Origin: UBA4742 sp002403895
GTDB lineage: Bacteria > Actinomycetota > Acidimicrobiia > Acidimicrobiales > Acidimicrobilacustridaceae
Direction of reading: 5' to 3'
DNA: 36,425 nucleotides
Assembly: GCA_036823295.1 (NCBI GenBank)
Contig: DAISGD010000035.1
Location: forward strand, 1 to 36,425
Both the position numbers and the translations under genes were made by a program. The first letter of the stretch is position 1, and every line of letters begins with the position of its first letter. This document shows positions 32,758 to 36,425 of this stretch, piece after piece. The notes below the pieces were generated by a model. The model had not been told where the DNA came from. It was given only the letters and a program-made list of their open reading frames with translations, and made no database searches.

Positions 32758-33677
32758 CGGACAGGCTCCGGGTCAACGGCGAACCACCGGGGATCGCCCA
32801 GGGTCCGGGTGCCACCGTCGGCGTCGATCACCAGCGCGGCGGCCGAATCGTCGCCCAGCTCTCCGTCGAGGAAGGCCACGATGGCCAGCACTTCGGCCCA
32901 CCACGCCGTGGCCGAGATGGTGGTGACCTGGCGCCATTGACGCTCGGCCGGTCGGCCCGTCCGGGGATCGACGAGATGGTGCAGCGGGGTGCCATCAGCG
33001 GACTCCCACCGACGGCGGGCCGACGTGCTGGTGGCCACGCCCCCGTCGGCGAGCTCCAATCGGGCCAGATCGCCCATGCCCGGGTCCGGGTGTTCAATGC
33101 CCACCACCCAGGCGGCGCCCTCGGGGGGACGACCCATGACCCGCAGGTCGCCACCCACGTTCACCAACACCCCCTCGGCCGCCTCAGCCAGTTCCGTCGC
33201 CACGAGATCAGCCGCCAGACCCTTGCCCAGGCCGCCAGGGTCGAGATGCACCCCAGGTGGCAGCTGGACGAGCCCGCGCTCGGCGTGAAGATCGACGCCG
33301 CCACATCCTGGGGTGGGGTGCGGCTTCGGCAGCCAGAGAGGGCTGGCCACATCGGGCCACGAGGCTGCGTACCCGAGGTCGCACATGGCGTCGAGCACGG
33401 TCGGATCGAACCGGCCAGCGGTGAGCTGCCAGGCCCGCCGGAGCGCGTCGATCAGCACGACGGTGTCGGCGGACACCAGCATCGGCTCGCCCCCAGCCGC
33501 GTTGAGCTGCGAGAGCTCGCTGTTCGAACGGAACCGACTCCACCGTGATTCCAGAAGGTCGAGGCGCTCGACACCCCGATCTGCGAGTCCCTCCGGTCCG
33601 CCGACGACGATCAGGTGGCCGTACGACCCCATCGTGGAGAATCGACGCTCCCTGACGAGAGCAACCGGGGAGCCCAT
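32754..33677 (-). CDS. apbE: FAD:protein FMN transferase (ApbE family)
   Basis: 307 residues. Family motifs are FSTMGSYGHLI, the WSRFRSNSELSQLN segment, VHLDPGGLGKGLAADLV, VLVNVGGDLRVMG, then VATSTSARRRW and HHLVDPRTGRPAE, which carry the FAD and metal residues. The enzyme attaches FMN through a phosphoester to a Thr/Ser in a target protein, usually outside the membrane in partnership with electron-transfer proteins. No signal peptide is obvious in this sequence. GGAG lies eight bases before the ATG. The usual acceptor domain (FMN-bind, with an SGAT-type site) was not found in the window, so its target is open. Confidence 0.93.
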   Translation of the reverse strand: MGSPVALVRERRFSTMGSYGHLIVVGGPEGLADRGVERLDLLESRWSRFRSNSELSQLNAAGGEPMLVSADTVVLIDALRRAWQLTAGRFDPTVLDAMCDLGYAASWPDVASPLWLPKPHPTPGCGGVDLHAERGLVQLPPGVHLDPGGLGKGLAADLVATELAEAAEGVLVNVGGDLRVMGRPPEGAAWVVGIEHPDPGMGDLARLELADGGVATSTSARRRWESADGTPLHHLVDPRTGRPAERQWRQVTTISATAWWAEVLAIVAFLDGELGDDSAAALVIDADGGTRTLGDPRWFAVDPEPVR

Positions 33678-33681
33678 GGCG

Positions 33682-34074
33682 TCAGCTCCCAGAGGTGGAC
33701 GATTGCGGAGGGGCGGCGGGAACCCGAGCCGAGGAACTGTTCGAGGAACTGCTCGACGACTTCGAGGACGAACTCGATGACGAGCCGTTCGAGCTCGGCA
33801 CCCGCTGCGCCGACTGCTTCGACTGACTCAGAACACCACCAGCCGCGGTCGTGGAGGTCGTCGACGACCCCACCTCGTTGCCGGTCACCGCGGCGACGCC
33901 GCTCGAGTCTGTGGTCTTGGCCGACGAGGCGATGGGGATCTGGCTGATGGCTATGGCGCCACCGGCCACGCTGACGACACCGGCCACCGTCACCACCGCC
34001 CGTGAGCGCCACGTCCGACGCCACCGCTTCTTCATGGCGGACGTGATGCCGGGACGGGGAGGTCGGGGGGTCAT
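33682..34074 (-). CDS. Ser-rich membrane-anchored protein of unknown function
   Basis: 130 residues (117 from a second ATG at residue 14). A basic N-terminus and one membrane helix (about 25-45: AVVTVAGVVSVAGGAIAISQI) are followed by an extracytoplasmic tail very rich in Ser, Thr and Pro, with a run of serines at about 97-113. It lies four bases before apbE and after the two-component genes. In similar ApbE/ferric-reductase loci this position is held by an FMN-binding protein, but no FMN-bind domain or SGA(S/T) acceptor motif is visible here. It may be an anchor or spacer protein or a degenerate acceptor. No ribosome site was clear. Confidence 0.7.
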   Translation of the reverse strand: MTPRPPRPGITSAMKKRWRRTWRSRAVVTVAGVVSVAGGAIAISQIPIASSAKTTDSSGVAAVTGNEVGSSTTSTTAAGGVLSQSKQSAQRVPSSNGSSSSSSSKSSSSSSNSSSARVPAAPPQSSTSGS

Positions 34075-34091
34075 GTCGCCAGGGTGGCGCG

Positions 34092-34119
34092 CCCAGGTTA
34101 GGGAGCAACGTCACCTGGG
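34092..34119. promoter_or_regulatory. Inverted repeat before the Ser-rich/ApbE operon
   Basis: CCCAGGT (34092-34098) and ACCTGGG (34113-34119) are perfect, with half-site centres 21 bases (two helical turns) apart. The site lies 18-45 bases upstream of the Ser-rich protein's ATG in the 137-base gap after the kinase gene. It is a reasonable operator, perhaps for the neighbouring response regulator; that link is inferred. Confidence 0.5.
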
Positions 34120-34211
34120 TAAGAGTTCGGTGAGATCCCTGGTGAGAGGCCCTTTCTCCTACCCGTCTCTGCCCACTCAGCGGCAGAAGTGGCGCCAAAA
34201 CGGATTGGGGC

Positions 34212-35579
34212 TCAGACCGTTGGGAGGGTGAAGCCCACCACCGCTCCGCCGTCGGGTCGGTTGACGGCCGAGACCGTGCCCCCGTGGGCCTCGACGATGT
34301 CGCGGACGATGGCCAGACCGAGCCCTGAGCCCGGGCGGCTGCGGGCCCCTACGGCTCGGTAGAACCGGTCGAAGACGTGGGGAAGGTCATCGGCGGGGAT
34401 GCCCGGTCCGCGATCGCGGACCTCCACCCGGCCGGCGGCCACCTCGACCTCGATGGGCGGATGGGCCTCCCCCTGATCCGGACCGAGAGCGTCGAACTTG
34501 GCCGCGTTGTCGAGCAGGTTGGACACCGCCCGTTCCAGCGCCAGGGGCCGGCCGTCGACGGTCGAGTCGTCGGCGATGACGGCGATGACGGCGATGAGCC
34601 GGCCCGTCCGTCGGCGAGCCCGCTCGGCCACCCGCTCCACTAACGGGCCCAGCTCGACGCGCTGGTGAGGCTCGTCGTCGCGGGCATCGGTGGCCAACTC
34701 AATGAGCTCGTTCACCAAGCCGGTCAGCTCCCGGGTCTCGGCATCGAGATCATCGATCACCCGGGCGCGCGTCTCGGGCGGGAGCGTGTCGTGACGACGC
34801 AACACGGCGACGTTGGTGCGCAGGCTGGTGAGCGGCGTGCGCAACTCGTGACCGGCGTCCTGCACCAACCGCTGTTGCGCATCTCGGGAACGACCCAGTG
34901 CGCTCAACATCTCGTTGAAGGCGGTGCCCAGCCGGCCGGCCTCATCGGTCCCCCCCACCGGCACGGGCACGTCCAGGCGCCCGGTGGCGGCCACCTCCTC
35001 GGCCACACCGGTCAATCGGGCCAAGCGTCGGGTGACCTGTCGGGCGATGAGCCAACCTACGCCCGCGGCCAACGCCACCACGAGTGCAGTGGCCACCAGC
35101 GTCAGGTTCCGCAGCGAGTCGAGCACATGGTGGGTCTCGGACAGGCTGCGAGCGACCTGGACGGCACCGGGACCTGTGGTCTGGCGCGTGGTCAGGACCC
35201 GATACTCGACCCCGTTCACCGAGACGTTGCGCCGGACTGATTCCGACGTTCCCGCCGCCACCGCCCGGTCGATGTCGTCGACCGGGAGTACGACGGTCAG
35301 CGACCCGCTCACCCGGTCCCCGTCAGCGGCAAGGACCTGGGTCACGTTCTGATCGCTGACCCGCGACGGGTCCACCACGACCTCGTCGCCGTCGTGGTGT
35401 CCGATTCCGGGGCCGCGGCCCCCGACCCCGCCCGCCATGTTCGAGCTGTCGTCCAGGGAGCGGTCGATCTGGTCGTTCAGCAGGTGTGAGGTGGCCGCGT
35501 AGCTCCAGACGCCGATCGAGATCGCCGCCATCGAGGTCAGCAGCACGAGCGCCAGCACCAACTTCGCCCGCAGGCTCAT
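34212..35579 (-). CDS. Sensor histidine kinase of two-component system
   Basis: 455 residues. Two membrane helices (about 7-27 and 158-179) flank an extracytoplasmic sensor domain rich in Gly, Asp and His near 50-65. HAMP follows, then the dimerisation/phosphoacceptor domain with His244 (QDAGHELRTPLTSL). The ATPase domain has N box NLLDNAAKF, G1 DRGPGIP and G2 GSGLGLAIV. It resembles MprB/ResE-type kinases of actinobacteria. The start overlaps the response regulator stop (ATGA). The GIGHHDGDE stretch could bind metal, by inference only. Confidence 0.94.
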   Translation of the reverse strand: MSLRAKLVLALVLLTSMAAISIGVWSYAATSHLLNDQIDRSLDDSSNMAGGVGGRGPGIGHHDGDEVVVDPSRVSDQNVTQVLAADGDRVSGSLTVVLPVDDIDRAVAAGTSESVRRNVSVNGVEYRVLTTRQTTGPGAVQVARSLSETHHVLDSLRNLTLVATALVVALAAGVGWLIARQVTRRLARLTGVAEEVAATGRLDVPVPVGGTDEAGRLGTAFNEMLSALGRSRDAQQRLVQDAGHELRTPLTSLRTNVAVLRRHDTLPPETRARVIDDLDAETRELTGLVNELIELATDARDDEPHQRVELGPLVERVAERARRRTGRLIAVIAVIADDSTVDGRPLALERAVSNLLDNAAKFDALGPDQGEAHPPIEVEVAAGRVEVRDRGPGIPADDLPHVFDRFYRAVGARSRPGSGLGLAIVRDIVEAHGGTVSAVNRPDGGAVVGFTLPTV

Positions 35580-36262
35580 GGCGCTCGCACCGTGTATCCC
35601 ACCCCGCGCACCGTGTGGATGAGCTTGGGCTCGTCGTCGATCTCCACCTTGCGCCGCAGGTAGCTGATGTATACCGCCAGGTTCTTCGAATCGGGACCGA
35701 AGTCGTAGCCCCAGATGCGGTCGTAGATGGTGGAGTGATCGAGCACGATGCCGGCGTTCTCCACCAACAGCTCGAGTAGGTCGAACTCCGTTTTGGACAG
35801 CTCGAGCTCCCGCTCACCCCGCCAGGCCCGGCGGGCTCCTCCGTCGATACGGAGGTCCGCCACCGACTGCTCCCCGGACTCGATCTCGCCGTCGGGTCTG
35901 GCCCTTCGCAGAAGGGCCCGGAGCCGGGCCAGGAGCTCATCGAGATCGAACGGTTTGGGAAGGTAGTCGTCGGCGCCGGCGTCCAGGCCCGCCACTCGGT
36001 CACGAGTTTCGGTGCGGGCGGTCAGCATGAGAATCGGGGTGCGGTTGCGTTCGGCTCGCAGAACCCGGCAGACGGTGAGACCGTCCACCGAGGGCATCAT
36101 CACATCGAGAACGATGGCGTCCGGGGGATCATCACGGACACAGGCGAGGGCGGCGGCGCCGTCGGAAGCGGGGACGACCGCGTACCCCTCGAGCTCCAGA
36201 GCCCGCACGAGCGACTCGCGGATCGCCCGATCATCGTCAGCTACCAACACCCGATCAGCCAC
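35576..36262 (-). CDS. OmpR/PhoB-family response regulator
   Basis: 228 residues from the GTG at 36262 (VADRVLVADDDRAIRES), the start that fits the receiver domain; in-frame GTGs at 36265 and 36280 are alternatives. The receiver has the acidic pocket ADDD, phosphoacceptor Asp53 (VLDVMMP), Thr in LTAR and Lys in LPKPFD. The winged-helix domain ends in DEPKLIHTVRGVGYTVRAP, typical of OmpR-type regulators of the MprA branch. It is coupled to the kinase gene that follows. The 125 bases before it up to 36388 hold no gene and presumably its promoter. Confidence 0.94.
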   Translation of the reverse strand: MADRVLVADDDRAIRESLVRALELEGYAVVPASDGAAALACVRDDPPDAIVLDVMMPSVDGLTVCRVLRAERNRTPILMLTARTETRDRVAGLDAGADDYLPKPFDLDELLARLRALLRRARPDGEIESGEQSVADLRIDGGARRAWRGERELELSKTEFDLLELLVENAGIVLDHSTIYDRIWGYDFGPDSKNLAVYISYLRRKVEIDDEPKLIHTVRGVGYTVRAP

Positions 36263-36388
36263 CACCCCATCGTGGCTCACGAGGGTAAGAACGGCGTGTG
36301 ACGCCCCCGACGCCGGCAGGCGGTCGCGCCGCGATCGCACCCCGAGCGTCAACTTTCGGTCACAAGGGTGGGTCCACACAGCCCCCGC

Positions 36389-36408
36389 AATGAGTCGATC
36401 GACTCATT
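36389..36408. promoter_or_regulatory. 20-bp perfect palindrome at the right edge
   Basis: AATGAGTCGATCGACTCATT is its own reverse complement. It lies about 127 bases upstream of the response regulator start and 17 bases from the window end. Its length and gapless symmetry fit a dimeric repressor operator (TetR- or GntR-type), either for the response regulator or for a gene beyond the window. Confidence 0.6.
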
Positions 36409-36425
36409 TGGCCGATCGCTCTCCA

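Noticed and set aside
33682..34074. Ser-rich protein as a standard FMN-bind acceptor for ApbE
   Set aside because: No FMN-bind domain and no SGA(S/T) motif could be found; it is only in the expected position.

Overview
High-GC (roughly 70%) DNA with GTG and ATG starts, ATGA/GTGA stop-start overlaps and a nearly complete mycofactocin gene set points to Actinomycetota. A full System I (Ccm) cytochrome c maturation operon in the same window suggests the Acidimicrobiia (Ilumatobacter/Microthrix-like lineages) rather than a mycobacterium or streptomycete. That placement is an inference. No rRNA, tRNA, insertion sequence or CRISPR array was seen.

Layout. (1) 1-7013, minus strand: ccmABCDEFGH plus a ccmI-like TPR gene cut by the window edge, all overlapping or touching. 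The small ccmD is included. (2) 7087-8636, plus: a class E sortase and a 'septum formation'-domain lipoprotein. (3) 8732-10266, minus: two crotonase-fold genes. (4) 10331-14162: a short protein of unknown function, an (alpha/alpha)6 glycosidase, a GT-B glycosyltransferase, a small membrane protein and a TetR regulator with a perfect inverted repeat just before its start. (5) 14270-32074: a mycofactocin redox island, almost entirely on the minus strand. (6) 32131-36262, minus: a ferric-reductase-like membrane protein, ApbE flavin transferase, a Ser-rich anchored protein, and a histidine kinase/response regulator pair.

The mycofactocin island. The precursor gene mftA (ending IDGMCGVY) is followed by one open frame joining the MftB recognition/chaperone domain to the MftC radical SAM maturase. 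The peptidase mftE sits at the end of a tightly overlapping operon: two OYE/FadH-type flavo-iron-sulfur oxidoreductases, etfA, an ETF-quinone-oxidoreductase-like flavoprotein (FixC-like), a two-cluster ferredoxin (FixX-like), etfB, mftE. Then come a mycofactocin-type SDR, a membrane transporter-like protein, an NDMA-type alcohol dehydrogenase, a MoxR AAA+ ATPase, a VWA protein, and the glycosyltransferase mftF. So one region carries the cofactor's making (mftA, mftBC, mftE, mftF), its dehydrogenase clients (SDR, ADH) and a plausible route from the reduced cofactor to quinone (OYE proteins, ETF, FixC, FixX). mftD, mftG and mftR were not found here.

Structure outside genes. There is a perfect 15-bp inverted repeat with AT-rich arms next to the mftF ribosome site, and a 48-bp palindromic element present twice 20 kb apart (38/48 identical). 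A 20-bp perfect palindrome lies at the right edge. In-frame tandem repeats occur in the MftA leader and the CcmA tail. Several other inverted repeats lie before genes.
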